From Dothistroma septosporum (Eukaryota > Ascomycota > Dothideomycetes > Mycosphaerellales > Mycosphaerellaceae), in assembly GCA_002236755.2 (NCBI GenBank), contig NBZP02000054.1, positions 4,371,366-4,435,365 on the forward strand: a stretch of 64,000 nucleotides of DNA, in the 5' to 3' direction. A program made the translations under genes and the position numbers. A model generated the notes under the pieces. The model searched no databases. It was not told where the DNA came from and was given only the letters and a program-made list of their open reading frames with translations. Shown one piece after another: positions 33,719-44,445 of the stretch. How positions within the stretch are numbered: position 1 is the stretch's first letter; the number at the start of each line of letters is the position of its first letter.

Positions 33719-35764
33719 ATGGCGGAACTCAACGATGCGCTTACACATCTGGCACCTGTGGACTGGAATGATGTACCCCAGGAGAACCTCGAACAATACC
33801 TCACAGACACCTTCGCCGCCGGCGAGCTGATATGCAACTCGGTGCCGCAGGTCCCCGAAGGCACACCCTTCCACGATTCGAAGCCTCATCACCGTGAACC
33901 GAACACAGCAAAGTCGCATAAGGAGATGCACCCTTCGCATGCTCGAGGATATCCTCCACACGATGAACATGCGAAGCTGGCGAAACAATGGGGCAAGCCA
34001 ATGAAGATGAAGCAGAATCCGTTGGACGTTTCACTGTACAAAATGGCAGGGCACGACCGGCACGGAGCATGGTTCGCACGGAGAAGCGTACACGAAGGTT
34101 TAGGCTTCGATAAATTCAAGCGTGCCATGTTGCGCGAGTTCCCGCAGTCATTATCGGTGAAGGGAGGGCCAGGTGCTGGAGCGGTTCGAGGTCTGGCTGC
34201 TGATCGGCGTCTAGAGCAGATAGACGTGAAAGGCGTGGGCAGGCTTGAGGTGTACCTATTGAGCTCGGTATTCCCGGGCCCGGTGACACCGAGAGACTTT
34301 GTGACGTTGTTGCTGAGCAGTGACGGTGTCCTCTCAGACAAAAGCGCTGCGGAGCTAGAAGGAGGCAAGAGGCATGTGCCGAGACATTTCATGCTCATAT
34401 CGAAACCAGTACAGCATCCTGATGCGCCTGCACGCTCAGGTCTGGTTCGAGGCCAGTATGAATCAGTGGAGCTCATTCGTGAGATACCGATCACGCCTGC
34501 GAAGTCAAAGTGCAATCCCAACCTGTCATCGACGAACGGCGCACAAGAACAACATAGCCGAGAGCGTGGCCCCACAGTAGGTACTGCTGATACTGAGGGA
34601 GCGAGTGCATTGGACCAACACGTTAATGTCCCTGCTTCATTCGGCGAGGGCGACCCAGAGCTTAATCCAGTAGAGTGGATCATGATAACACGATCGGACC
34701 CAGGCGGTGGCCTGCCTCGTTTCCTGGTTGAGAGAGGTACGCCAGAACCCATGATCGGAGATGTGCACAAGTTCTTCGACTGGGCCTGTAGTCTGAATCA
34801 CATGTCGCGTCCTGATGAAGACCTTGGAGAGCAGGTCAGCGGAGCAGAGACTGCAAAACATGTAGAGGACCAGGTTCCGAGTCAATCAACCCAGACACCG
34901 AACGGAGACAATCAGCAAGACAGCAAGACAGCGCCACCGAATCAATCGCCTGCAGCGCCTGTATCACGGCCAGATTCGCAGGGTGGCATCATCAACAACA
35001 TTACAAAGGCCATCGGGACAGGTATAGAGACATATGCACCGGCAGCTGTTGCCGATAGAGTCGGCCCATATCTCAATTCAGGCGAGGCTGACCTGTCCGA
35101 CGACTCTTCTGATACATCGTCTGTTGACTCATTCATGTCTGCGGAGGAGTTGCGCAGGATGTCTACGGCTCCAGAACAACCGACACGACCTATAGATTCA
35201 ACTGATGTTCTGAGCATAGCCAGTGCCGACCTGTCCGATCTACCCAAGGACACGAAAGACATGGGTCACCACGAGAAGGAGGTCTACAAGATCACGCAGA
35301 AACGCGAGAAGCTTGAGCAACAGCTGGCGAGGAAACGCATGGAACAGGAACAGAAGCTGAAACAGACACAAGAGAAGGAAGAATCAGAGACGACGAAGCA
35401 AAGGGAAGAAATGGAGAAGAAGCTAAAGAAGACCGAGGACAAGCATCGTAGAGAATTGGAAAAGCTGGAGCACAAGAAAGCCAAAGAGCTGCGCAAGGTA
35501 GAAGAGAAACGGCGGAAGAAGGATGAGCAGCACAAGTTGTCGCTAGTCACGCGAGAGAGGGATGAGTTCCGATCGCAGGTCGATCTCCATAGGAGGGAGA
35601 ACACATTGCTGCAGGAACAAGTCGCTGACTTACAGAGGCAGAATACGCTGATGGCACAGAAGCTACAGCCTGAGGCGTTGCAGAGTGTGAAGGAGGAGTA
35701 TGGGCGGAACAGGAAAGGCAGCATGAAGAGCGTCAATAGTGCCGCGAGTGGGAGAAGTATGTAA
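33719..35764 (+). CDS. DUF3074 (START-like) protein with C-terminal coiled coil
   Basis: 681 residues in one exon. Residues ~95-370 match what I know as fungal DUF3074, thought to have a START/Bet v1-like lipid-binding fold: HDRHGAWFARRSVHEGLGF at about 111, YLLSSVFPGPVTPRDFVTLL at about 179, HFMLISKPVQHPD, and VEWIMITRSDPGGGLPRFLV at about 321. The part from about 385 to 520 is disordered and acidic. A long Lys/Glu/Gln-rich coiled coil fills about 530-655 (KREKLEQQLARKRMEQEQ and on). The ligand and cell location are unknown, and no membrane segment is seen. The coiled coil suggests self-association or tethering, which is inference. Confidence 0.85.
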   Translation: MAELNDALTHLAPVDWNDVPQENLEQYLTDTFAAGELICNSVPQVPEGTPFHDSKPHHREPNTAKSHKEMHPSHARGYPPHDEHAKLAKQWGKPMKMKQNPLDVSLYKMAGHDRHGAWFARRSVHEGLGFDKFKRAMLREFPQSLSVKGGPGAGAVRGLAADRRLEQIDVKGVGRLEVYLLSSVFPGPVTPRDFVTLLLSSDGVLSDKSAAELEGGKRHVPRHFMLISKPVQHPDAPARSGLVRGQYESVELIREIPITPAKSKCNPNLSSTNGAQEQHSRERGPTVGTADTEGASALDQHVNVPASFGEGDPELNPVEWIMITRSDPGGGLPRFLVERGTPEPMIGDVHKFFDWACSLNHMSRPDEDLGEQVSGAETAKHVEDQVPSQSTQTPNGDNQQDSKTAPPNQSPAAPVSRPDSQGGIINNITKAIGTGIETYAPAAVADRVGPYLNSGEADLSDDSSDTSSVDSFMSAEELRRMSTAPEQPTRPIDSTDVLSIASADLSDLPKDTKDMGHHEKEVYKITQKREKLEQQLARKRMEQEQKLKQTQEKEESETTKQREEMEKKLKKTEDKHRRELEKLEHKKAKELRKVEEKRRKKDEQHKLSLVTRERDEFRSQVDLHRRENTLLQEQVADLQRQNTLMAQKLQPEALQSVKEEYGRNRKGSMKSVNSAASGRSM

Positions 35765-36134
35765 TGAGAGGAAGGCCGATGCGGTCTAGTGGACGGACGG
35801 CTGATCAGCAGAAACGTCGATGACTTGACGCCGCAACGAAGAAATGGAAGCAAATTGCCCAGCAGCACAGTATCGTTCCCAGCCTCCGTACGCTGGCCTC
35901 GACCACTGCTTTCAGACTCAAAACAGACTTTCAGAACAACCACGAGGGTTTTAACCGCATTTATCCGGCGGAACCTCATGGAGCTCTTGCCTTGCTTCTT
36001 CGCATCAGAGGGCCCAGCCCCACGTCGCCATTGCAGGGATCTCAATATGATCGACGACATCTTCACTTGATACTTGAAGTTTGCACGATACTGACAAGCA
36101 GGACATTCAATCACACATGAGCGACCACTTCCAA
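35765..36134. other. Intergenic, xylulokinase promoter
   Basis: No gene is supported. The plus-strand frame at 35789-36070 and the long minus-strand frame from 36114 downward are compositional shadows of the coiled-coil region and its flank. Confidence 0.4.
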
Positions 36135-37960
36135 ATGGCAGGAGCCACTGTTGAACCCTTGTACATGGTCGGTCAACTGCGCATTGTGGACATGAGACTT
36201 GGGATTAACAACGAATAGGGACTTGACCTGTCAACACAGCAACTGAAAGGTGAACAGATCGCATTCATAGCGGCGTAACGACGGCTAACTCTGAACAAGG
36301 CATCGTCGTCGATTCTGACCTCACATTGGCCCACGAAGCAAAGGTCGATTTCGATGCGGACCTCTACAAGTATGGCATCGTGAAGGGCGTACTCACAAAC
36401 CCTTCCGAAGGCGAAGTCTTCGCACCACCAGCAATGTGGCTGGAAGCCGTCGACTTAGTCCTCGATCGCCTGAAGCAAGCCGGTCTTGACTTCAGCAGAG
36501 TCAAGGGCATCTCTGGAGCGGGCATGCAGCACGGTACAGTGTTCTGGTCTAAAGACGCTGGAAATATTCTGGTCAACCTGGACTCTGGCAAATCGTTGAT
36601 TGCACAGCTGGGACCTGGAAGTGGAGACGAGAGGAAGGGTGCTTTTGCTCATTCCATGAGCCCAAACTGGCAGGATGCTAGCACGCAGAAGCAGTGTGAT
36701 GCTTTTGATGCTGAGCTTGGTGATTCTGAGACGCTGGCGAGAGTCACTGGGAGCAAGGCGCATCATCGATTTAGTGGAGCCCAGATTCTCAGGTACAGGA
36801 CGAAGTATCCTGAGCATTATGAGGAGACGGCGAGGATTTCGTTGGTGTCTTCGTTCTTAGCGTCCATCTTTCTTGGACGGGTTGCGCCGATCGATATCAG
36901 TGATGTGACGGGGATGAATCTTTGGGATGTCAATAATGGTGCCTGGAATGAGACGTTGCTTGCCTTGACCGCAGGGTCGAAAGAAGGCGTTGCTGAGCTG
37001 AAGCAGAAACTTGGCAAGGTCCCTGAGGATGGAGGCGAGGCATTCGGCACCGTAAGCAAATACTTCACTGGACGCTATGGCTTCCCTTCGGACTGTGCAA
37101 TCATTCCTTTCACCGGCGACAATCCAGCCACAATTCTCGCCCTCCCGCTCCGCCCGTCAGATGCCATGGTCTCCCTCGGAACCAGCACAACCTTTCTCAT
37201 GAGCACGCCCGAATACAAGCCCGACCCAGCCTACCACTTCATGAACCACCCCACAACACCCGGCCTCTACATGTTCATGCTCTGCTACAAAAATGGCGGC
37301 TTGGCCCGCGAACAGATCCGCGACCAACTCGACTCCTCCAAGTCCTGGGGCACCTTCAACTCCAGGGCCCGCTCAACACCGCCCCTATCGCAAGCTTCCG
37401 ACTCCGACTCCATGAGACTAGGCCTCTACTTCCCGCGCCCCGAAATCGTCCCTAATGTCCCCGCGGGCCAGTGGCGGTATACCTACAACCCCAAGTCCAA
37501 AGATCTCAAATCACAATCAACAACTTTCGTCCCGGACGACGCCCGCACAATCCTCGAATCCCAATTTCTCTCCCTCCGTCTCCGCTCCCAAGCTCTCGTC
37601 AGACCCACCGACTCGCTTCCGCCCCAACCCCGCCGCGTATACCTCGTCGGTGGTGGCTCCGCAAACCCCGATATCGCCAAAATCTGTGGTGAGGTTCTTG
37701 GGTCTGTGGAGGGCGTGTATAAGCTCGATATTGGAGGTAATGCGTGTGCGTTGGGAGCGGCTTATAAGGCTGTGTGGGGATGTGAGAGGAGCGATGGTGA
37801 GACATTTGAGGAGTTGATTGGAGGGAGGTGGGATGAAGAGGCGTTTGTGAAGAAGGTTGCAGAGGGGTACAAAGAGGGGACGTTTGAGAGGTATGGGGTG
37901 GCTGTGGAGGGATTTGATAGGATGGAGGGAAGGGTACTTGGGGAGGTGAAGGGGAAGTGA
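36135..37960 (+). CDS. XKS1: D-xylulose kinase
   Basis: Three exons, 36135-36167, 36219-36249 and 36300-37960, give 574 residues, normal for fungal xylulokinase. Exon 1 encodes MAGATVEPLYM, exon 2 the family start GLDLSTQQLK, and exon 3 the rest. The second intron is good (GTGAAC...GCTAAC...AAG). The first has a weak GTCGGT donor but removes an in-frame stop and restores the conserved N-terminus. FGGY-kinase features: the substrate-side GISGAGMQHG, the aromatic-acidic SPNWQDAST, DVTGMNLWDV, GDNPATILALPL, VSLGTSTTFL and the ATP-side YLVGGGSANPDIAKI. The enzyme makes xylulose 5-phosphate from xylulose with ATP, feeding pentoses into the pentose phosphate pathway. The usual GQQHG reads GMQHG here, a small departure. 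No pathway partner is adjacent. Confidence 0.93.
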
Positions 37961-38057
37961 GAGGTGAGATGAGGAACGTTTGAAGGTGTCTGAGGTCAGA
38001 CACATTTTCCCTACAACGCGCTGCTCGCTACTTCAACTCCAATGTTATGTTCCCACT

Positions 38058-38085
38058 TCAATCAATCAATCAATCAATCAATCAG
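38058..38085 (+). repeat. (TCAA)6 microsatellite
   Basis: Six perfect TCAA units at 38058-38081 followed by TCAG. It lies in the 129 bp between the convergent stops of xylulokinase and the secreted-protein gene, so it is in one or both 3' untranslated regions. Confidence 0.9.
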
Positions 38086-38089
38086 CTAA

Positions 38090-41000
38090 CTAAACAACAA
38101 CTCTCAAAAACTTCTCGCTACACCCCTTTCCCCCAAAATCCCATCCACAACCCATATCCCTCATCGCCAGATCATGCCCCATACTATTCTCCCCTGGCTC
38201 CTTGGCCCAACAGTAATTCGGTCTCACCCTCTCCACATCCGTCCCATTGTAGAACCAGTGCTCCCACTCCTTTGTACACTCCCACGGCGTCGGCCTCGTA
38301 CACCCGGGCGCCATGTTCGCATTACTCCACACCATCCCTGATTGCAATGTCCGGCTCCACGTGCAATCTGTTTGCATCGTCTTCGGACCGAGCCAGTTGA
38401 GGTATTGTGGTGATAGGGATGAAGAAATGCTTTTGGGGCACTGCGAGGCAGGGTTGTGTTTTCGCAACTTCTTGCAGGCTTTGGCGTTCTGAGGGAAGTT
38501 GCAGGCCGTGTAGGTATCCCAGTAGGGGGTACATTCGTAGAATGTAGGCTGAGAGCAGCCTGGAGGGAGAGTGGGATCGGACCAAACTTCGTAGTCTTGT
38601 AGGTCGTGGTGTGTCCAATCGCAGGAGAGGGGTGCTTGGTGAGGTGGACTGGGTCCGTGGGTGGGCGAGATGATAGGACCTTGGCCGCTTGTTGACGCGG
38701 TCGGTGTTGGTTTGGTCGGACGCGCTGAGGTCATGAAGGTAGATGCTGGCGTGCGCGTGGGAGCGGGCTTGTCTGGCTGCCCGGTGTGATTGTATGGCGG
38801 CAGCCATCGATACGCTCCGTTCGCGGCCTCGAAGGTAAGTCTGCCGGCTTCGTGGGCGATCCCACCGGTATTCTTCAGGATACAGTACACGCCATCAGAA
38901 CCTGGCCTTACGCCTAGCATCTGCTGAAGACCATCGGTGCCGACAGTGCTGATCAATGGCTGGCCAAGAGTATCGAAAATCGGGTTCGCCGAGCCACCTG
39001 CAGCCTCCATCGTCAAGCTGACCATACCACCAGGTGCCGAGAGTGGCTTGCAATCACGACGCCTGCTGAGTGCGCAATTGTCCGCCGCATCTTCAATCAG
39101 ACTCGCTTTAGCCTTGCCCTTATCCAAGCTGGTAGGCCTCAAAGCCTGCGAGGACATTACAAACATATCAGTATCCTCACCTGCAATGTCCGCATCAGGT
39201 AAAGTCTCCATAAGGCCCATACTCTGCAGAAAGTCAAGATTCGCAGCTTCAATCGTGCCCTCGTCCCAGGACCTGTCTTCATGAGCTTTAGACTTGACGT
39301 TGTGAGGAGCGAGGTTTCCTTTTCCGCTGTCAAAGGTCTCCTGGAAAAGTGGCTCGTTTGGCTTGAGCCTTCGCTGGCCGAAGCCATCATTGATTTGAAG
39401 TCCTCTGCTTGGCCTGTTGATCGAGATGGGCTTTGGTGCTGGTGGCTGATTTGCTGAGTTGAAACCTTGCGCGCGAGGATTTCCACGTTGAAAGTCGTCA
39501 AGAGGATCATCTGGATTGGTCTGTCTTGGAACCGACTGCAGTCTCGGGGGAGGTCTTGAGGCTTGTTGTGTGCCCGGCTGCGGCTTCAAAGGATTTCTCG
39601 TCGGCGGTCGTTCGTTGACATCTGGTCTTGGACGAGCTTTGCCTGGTTTGTCGAAGACTTTTCGGAACATGTCCTTTATACTTTGCAGCACATTTTTGAA
39701 CTTAGAGCCCAATCTGTGCAGCACTTTCGTGATGCGAGAAATCCGCACCGGATCAATTCCTACTGGTGACGGGCGTCGCGGCGACACGGGGGGCTCTGAA
39801 CTACCTGTTGGCGACGAAGGATCGCCGGGTGGGTCTGGATCGCTGGGAGGAGAAGGAGAGTTCGGTGGTTTCGGTGAGCCAGGTTGATTGAGAGAGTTGG
39901 GAGGCTCAGGGTTACTGGGCGGTCCGTTGGATGGAGAAGGATCACTGGGCGGGGAGGGATCGCCGGGGGGCCCTGGTGGGTTAGGAGGACTAGAACCAGG
40001 ACCACCAGGATACGGATAGGGATCCTCAGGTGGGCCTTCAGAAAGCGATCTTAGGCTTTCGGCAGGAGAGTCATCGAGTCCCAACAAGAGGTTGCGCATT
40101 TTACTACTACTCGCATAGCCCGGGTCCCAGGGATTCAGATCAGACTGAGGTGTAGGTAGCGGCTCTGGCGGCTCGAGTTTAGCCGTTTTCACAGCCTTCA
40201 TCACGTCTGCGCGTTCAACGACAGGACCTTGCTCTAGCACGCGAAGTTGTTCGTTGATCGACTCTGTTGCTGCCATCTCTCGCGGTAGAATTTCCTCCCA
40301 GTCCACGTCGCCATACTCGGGAAGACGACGCATTCCTGTGACCAGCTTGTATGTCTTCTGCATCATATATAGTCCAGATCTGCTTGAACCTTCAAGAGCA
40401 TGTTCGGCAAGCGTGACATCGTCAATGACTCTTCCGGCGATCTCGTCTTCGGCGATGTTACTCCTTGTGACGGCTTGCTGCGCTGCAAAGCTGATCCAAG
40501 ACCATATGGCGCTGCCACACCATGTGAGCTCTGAACACTCTTCCATTGCACCAAGGTCGGACAACATCTTGCCAGCAGATGATGCTGCCACCGCGTATGC
40601 TACGGTATAGACGTAGCGCCTTCGTCCATGGTCAGGCTTCTCCGACAACTGAGCAGGGTAGTAGTCCCTTGGGCCCGAGGTGTGGCTCGCCTTTGGAGCG
40701 TCAATGACAGTTGGCTTGGCATGCGAACTAGAGGACGAGCTGGTGGAGGATGACATATTCTGCTCAGAGATAGGTGATGCAGATTGGCGGCTCCTAGACG
40801 AGGAAGACTTCTGGCTCGTTGAGAAAGAAAGCTTGCTAGCTGAGGTGGACGAAGCAGAACGGTGGCTCGTCAATGAGGGAGACGTCTTGCTTGGCAAGAA
40901 AAAGACAGTGCCAGTCGAGGCGGTTGACGTCGACGATTGCCTAGTCAAGGATGATGAGGGCGCTCTGCTTGAAGTGGAGGACGTCAAGGGACTAGTCGAG

Positions 41001-41920
41001 GATGGCGAGTGTGCTCTGCTCGAGGACCTCGACGGCATGCTGGACAACAAGGCCGAGCTCTCCTTTATGCGCGAACTTGAAGTCGAGCTAGTCATAAGTA
41101 CGGCACTCGAGCTCGTCTTCGCCGGAAGTCTGTGCGTTGCCGATGCGATAGCCTTGGCCGTTGAGCTCGACATGAGCGACGTCCTAGATCTGATGGGTTC
41201 GGTAGATGAGCTTGCCTTCGTCGATGCCCTGCGCCCACTGGACAGGCTTGTTGATATCGGCAAGCTAGTTATTTCGCTGAGTGGTCGTGATGTCGGGAAA
41301 GTCACTGGTAACGCTGCATCCGGGGTGTTGTTGGTGGTACCTGAAGAGCTCGGTGTTGTCTGCGATGTGACAGCTCCAGTAGAGACCGCTGGGGCAGAAT
41401 CTGTCGTACCAGTGCTGAAGCTGCTCTCCTCCGTGGCGAAAGTACTGGTAGAGCTTATTGCGTTGATTTGCGTGCCTGCGAACGTCAAACTGGTTGAATG
41501 CGCAACTGGTTCAGTTGTCTTAGTCGGCTGAGTGTGGATGTCGATGAAAGTGAAGAACCCAGAGCACCAGTTCATCACACCGATGACGATGTCAGAGATA
41601 CGTGGGCTCCATCGTCCATCAATAGGCTCGGACAAGATTACCTCGATTGCGGTCCATGTTGGCGCTGCCGCCATGAAAGTGCCGTTAGCCCGAGAAGTAC
41701 AGTTGCCACTCGTGGATATATTTCTGGCTGTGGCAGAGTGTGGAGACATTGCCGGTGCTGATGCTATGATAGCGTGATGAGTACCCGCGACACCCTCGGG
41801 AATCCTTCTGGGTGTGATAGAGTGTGGAGGAGTCGCCTGAGGATGTGCGACAGCAGAGAGCACAAGAGTGCAGATAAAGGCCTGGCCGAGGGCACTTCTG
41901 GCACGCTTAAATGCAACCAT
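38090..41920 (-). CDS. Large secreted Ser/Thr/Pro-rich protein with two C-terminal Cys modules
   Basis: 1,276 residues in one exon. Residues 1-26 form a signal peptide (ARSALGQAFICTLVLSAVAH). The parts in order: a short region with a few Cys and N-glycosylation sites to ~130; a Ser/Thr-rich mucin-like region ~130-420; a possibly folded segment ~430-590 (RRRYVYTVAYAVAASSAGKM); a Pro-rich linker ~625-710 made of loose PPN/PSDP repeats; a basic stretch; a second possibly folded region ~850-1040. The C-terminus holds two copies of a Cys module beginning at about 1100 and 1186, sharing CxW, VWS, PGC, PT and EC in the same order and spacing. I know no family for it. It is probably a cell-wall or extracellular protein. 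No GPI signal is seen at the C-terminus. The frame is clean over 3.8 kb, and the bias toward Ser and Thr explains the long antisense frame at 40680-41531. Confidence 0.75.
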   Translation of the reverse strand: MVAFKRARSALGQAFICTLVLSAVAHPQATPPHSITPRRIPEGVAGTHHAIIASAPAMSPHSATARNISTSGNCTSRANGTFMAAAPTWTAIEVILSEPIDGRWSPRISDIVIGVMNWCSGFFTFIDIHTQPTKTTEPVAHSTSLTFAGTQINAISSTSTFATEESSFSTGTTDSAPAVSTGAVTSQTTPSSSGTTNNTPDAALPVTFPTSRPLSEITSLPISTSLSSGRRASTKASSSTEPIRSRTSLMSSSTAKAIASATHRLPAKTSSSAVLMTSSTSSSRIKESSALLSSMPSRSSSRAHSPSSTSPLTSSTSSRAPSSSLTRQSSTSTASTGTVFFLPSKTSPSLTSHRSASSTSASKLSFSTSQKSSSSRSRQSASPISEQNMSSSTSSSSSSHAKPTVIDAPKASHTSGPRDYYPAQLSEKPDHGRRRYVYTVAYAVAASSAGKMLSDLGAMEECSELTWCGSAIWSWISFAAQQAVTRSNIAEDEIAGRVIDDVTLAEHALEGSSRSGLYMMQKTYKLVTGMRRLPEYGDVDWEEILPREMAATESINEQLRVLEQGPVVERADVMKAVKTAKLEPPEPLPTPQSDLNPWDPGYASSSKMRNLLLGLDDSPAESLRSLSEGPPEDPYPYPGGPGSSPPNPPGPPGDPSPPSDPSPSNGPPSNPEPPNSLNQPGSPKPPNSPSPPSDPDPPGDPSSPTGSSEPPVSPRRPSPVGIDPVRISRITKVLHRLGSKFKNVLQSIKDMFRKVFDKPGKARPRPDVNERPPTRNPLKPQPGTQQASRPPPRLQSVPRQTNPDDPLDDFQRGNPRAQGFNSANQPPAPKPISINRPSRGLQINDGFGQRRLKPNEPLFQETFDSGKGNLAPHNVKSKAHEDRSWDEGTIEAANLDFLQSMGLMETLPDADIAGEDTDMFVMSSQALRPTSLDKGKAKASLIEDAADNCALSRRRDCKPLSAPGGMVSLTMEAAGGSANPIFDTLGQPLISTVGTDGLQQMLGVRPGSDGVYCILKNTGGIAHEAGRLTFEAANGAYRWLPPYNHTGQPDKPAPTRTPASTFMTSARPTKPTPTASTSGQGPIISPTHGPSPPHQAPLSCDWTHHDLQDYEVWSDPTLPPGCSQPTFYECTPYWDTYTACNFPQNAKACKKLRKHNPASQCPKSISSSLSPQYLNWLGPKTMQTDCTWSRTLQSGMVWSNANMAPGCTRPTPWECTKEWEHWFYNGTDVERVRPNYCWAKEPGENSMGHDLAMRDMGCGWDFGGKGCSEKFLRVVV

Positions 41921-42396
41921 GGCTGGAGTCTTGTCTTCGATGACCTATGTGAATTGGTCGTATAGCTGATCGTTAATGTATGATTTACGGCTGATTCAGA
42001 TCGTTGTTGGTGTCTGGACCTGTGTGATGTGAGATGTGAGAGCAAAAGAGCCAGGGCGTGATATAACGGCAGGCTGTCCTCTGCAGTCCTCAATGACCAC
42101 ACCCATTCCTCTTTCCCAGTCGTCAGACTGGGTCTGAGGACGGACTCCATGCTCCAGCTTCGGAAGTTTTGAGGACATTAGAAACATACAGCGACTTGCA
42201 ACCAACGAAATGCTGAACTCTCCGGCATCATACTCACCTTCTCGGATTAGCCTTTCGGTGTATGTCCTGGAACGCTCGCCGGGTCGAGCAACCGTGTGGC
42301 GGAACGACGGCTTTGCAATTAGTTGTTGACTCCTCATAGGTCTCACCGCCGCGTCGAGGCGGACTGAACTAACAATTTCTTGAACATTGGGCTACC
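41921..42396. other. Intergenic
   Basis: This is the promoter of the secreted-protein gene plus the 3' flank of GPI16. The minus-strand frames at 41764-42150 and 41996-42346 show no features. Confidence 0.4.
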
Positions 42397-44319
42397 CTAC
42401 GAGACTGCTACTTTCCCATTCGCGTACCCTTTGCGCTCACGCACTGTATTCAGTCCTCCACTGTCCATATTCAAAGGAGGGTTCTTCACAGTCTGATCTG
42501 TTGATATGTCCTCAGCCTTGCCACCGTTGGTCTTGGCGACAGCGGCTTTGACTTTGGCGATAACGTTTTGCAACGCACCAGCGATAGCGCTCTTCGGCAC
42601 CTCCTCGATGAGCACGAATCTCCTGATGAGCAGATTGAAGATGCTTCCGAAGCCTAATGCAATTACTGTACTCGTCAAAATGATGACGTTGTACGGCATA
42701 CTGAAATCTGGTGTTGGCAGAGGAAGCAGTAGACTCGTAGTCCTCAAATAATTGCCTTGGCGATCCTGCTCGCCGTCCTTAGGCAAAACACGAATGATAG
42801 CAGGTGGTATGTCGAAGCCTCTGTTGGCGTCCGGTGGATACTCCGTGTATCGCAGGATAGCTTTCTCGAAGTCGTAGGTGAGCTCGACCATCGAATGAGC
42901 CGGAACGTCGAGAAGCAGCTCGAGATGCGTGCCTTTCTGTCGATCGATCGCTGGTCTGTAATACATCTTCTCAGTCGTAGCGCCCGAGATCTTGAGTGTG
43001 TGCATGTATGGCCGCAGGAACCACGGCAAGCTCTCCAGGAAGACGACCTTTTGTGCATATGGGGCCGGGTTGGTGATCAGTGTGTGCATGCCGCCGCGTT
43101 CCTGGCCATAGCCTGTCATTTGTCGGCTTGCGGAGAGCAAGGTCGGATTGAGCTCCAAAGGCTGTCCGATGGCTTGCTGTGGGAGCTTTAGGTCGAATTC
43201 CCGTCCTTCCTCAATGATGAAGAAGCGCGTCGTATCAGACCTCATGGCACTTGTCAGTGCTGCTTCTGGCACCAGTTCAACCTCCCGGTCTCCAGGTACG
43301 TCAAGGGTGATATCGACAGTGCTTTGCTTGTCGCCTACTGGACAACTTCCCTGCACAGGCCTGCCGAAGATCCTGCTCAAGCTCCACTGCATCTCTCCCT
43401 CCAGCAGCTTGGGGTAGCAGGTATCCTGCGAGTTGTAGTCTTTGCCCAGATCACACGCAATCTCCTCAATCGGTAGCGGTCGTGGTATGGGGTTGTCCCG
43501 TGGTCTCATGCTTCTTTCGATATCGAGCACCATGTCTACCGTCTGCTCAATCTCAAGCTGGCACTCTGTCACAACTCCGTCATAACCATCGCCACATCTT
43601 GGTCGGACGTCAATCGCCATAGTCTGCCAGTTCGCATCGAAGACTTTATGGCCATCCAGCAGACTGCTGATACCCGCCTTGCCTTTACATGGTAGTAGTT
43701 TGAGAAAGGGCGTCAGGTTCTCGGTGCACACAACTTCGTGCGGTAGCATGCCATGCATTAGCCATGTGTTGTCGTCCTTCTCCCTCTTTCCCTGGTATAT
43801 GTCCCCTTCCGGCTCGAAGCTGAGCATGGGACGAATCGTCTTTGACTGATCGATGAAGTTCAGACTGGCGCAGAATAGTCCACTCAGGCTGTTCACGAGT
43901 CCACTCCATCTCTCCTCCGCCTCAGCCTGACTATCACCTTCCAGCCATGCCCATAGCTCCACTCCTGTCCCTCCTTCGCGCCTGCCGTTTCGTGGTCTGC
44001 TGCCCCAAGATTCCTCGTCCCAGCGTCCTAGCGCGAATCGGAGATGGAGCTCGGAGGTGTGCGTGAACTGCAAGATCTGGCCGAGCGACCGTGGGAAGAA
44101 GCGAAAATGTTGCGCATTGTAGGACGACAGTGGTGTTGAAGCTGTGAAGTCAAAGCCGGCATACAACGCGCCATTCGGCAGGGGTTTGAGGTGGAGGTGT
44201 TCGTCGTAAGAGTTGGCTGCGGTCGCTCTCGCTCCCGCTGTCGCCGTAGCCGTCGCCGTTGCCGTGTATATGGTCGCGACCAGGCCAGCTGGTAGGGCCA
44301 GAAAGGTGGACCACTTCAT
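42397..44319 (-). CDS. GPI16: GPI transamidase subunit GPI16 (PIG-T)
   Basis: 640 residues, one exon, normal for the family. A signal peptide (MKWSTFLALPAGLVATIYTA) leads a large luminal domain. Family hallmarks: YDEHLHLKPLPNGALYAGFD at about 38-57, HFRFFPRSLGQIL at about 71, ELHLRFALGRWDEESWGSRP at about 90, FCASLNFID, and CTENLTPFLKLLPCKGKAG at about 203. A Cys in this stretch is expected to bond to the catalytic subunit GPI8 (family knowledge). One membrane span lies near the C-terminus (about 549-571, VIILTSTVIALGFGSIF). The protein acts in the ER membrane as part of the complex that replaces C-terminal signals by GPI anchors. An Ala/Thr-rich run (TATATATATAGARATA) after the signal peptide is unusual but probably harmless. 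Confidence 0.95.
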   Translation of the reverse strand: MKWSTFLALPAGLVATIYTATATATATAGARATAANSYDEHLHLKPLPNGALYAGFDFTASTPLSSYNAQHFRFFPRSLGQILQFTHTSELHLRFALGRWDEESWGSRPRNGRREGGTGVELWAWLEGDSQAEAEERWSGLVNSLSGLFCASLNFIDQSKTIRPMLSFEPEGDIYQGKREKDDNTWLMHGMLPHEVVCTENLTPFLKLLPCKGKAGISSLLDGHKVFDANWQTMAIDVRPRCGDGYDGVVTECQLEIEQTVDMVLDIERSMRPRDNPIPRPLPIEEIACDLGKDYNSQDTCYPKLLEGEMQWSLSRIFGRPVQGSCPVGDKQSTVDITLDVPGDREVELVPEAALTSAMRSDTTRFFIIEEGREFDLKLPQQAIGQPLELNPTLLSASRQMTGYGQERGGMHTLITNPAPYAQKVVFLESLPWFLRPYMHTLKISGATTEKMYYRPAIDRQKGTHLELLLDVPAHSMVELTYDFEKAILRYTEYPPDANRGFDIPPAIIRVLPKDGEQDRQGNYLRTTSLLLPLPTPDFSMPYNVIILTSTVIALGFGSIFNLLIRRFVLIEEVPKSAIAGALQNVIAKVKAAVAKTNGGKAEDISTDQTVKNPPLNMDSGGLNTVRERKGYANGKVAVS

Positions 44320-44445
44320 TGTGGAAGCATGTCTATTAACGTGAGCCGAGTGCAGTGGACAGGTGTTTGTGATCCTTGCTGAGATGCTTCCCTCCCGGGC
44401 CCGTCGAGGAGATGTCGCGAAGCCAACTAAGTTTGATTGTCTTTG

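Noticed and set aside
31176..37960. Idea that the PIN, DUF3074 and xylulokinase genes form a functional cluster
   Set aside because: They share only orientation; the intervals are 0.4-1.1 kb and the families have unrelated roles.
40680..41531. 283-codon plus-strand frame rich in Glu, Val, Leu and Asp
   Set aside because: Antisense of the Ser/Thr-rich region of the secreted protein; its composition is the expected mirror of that codon bias.
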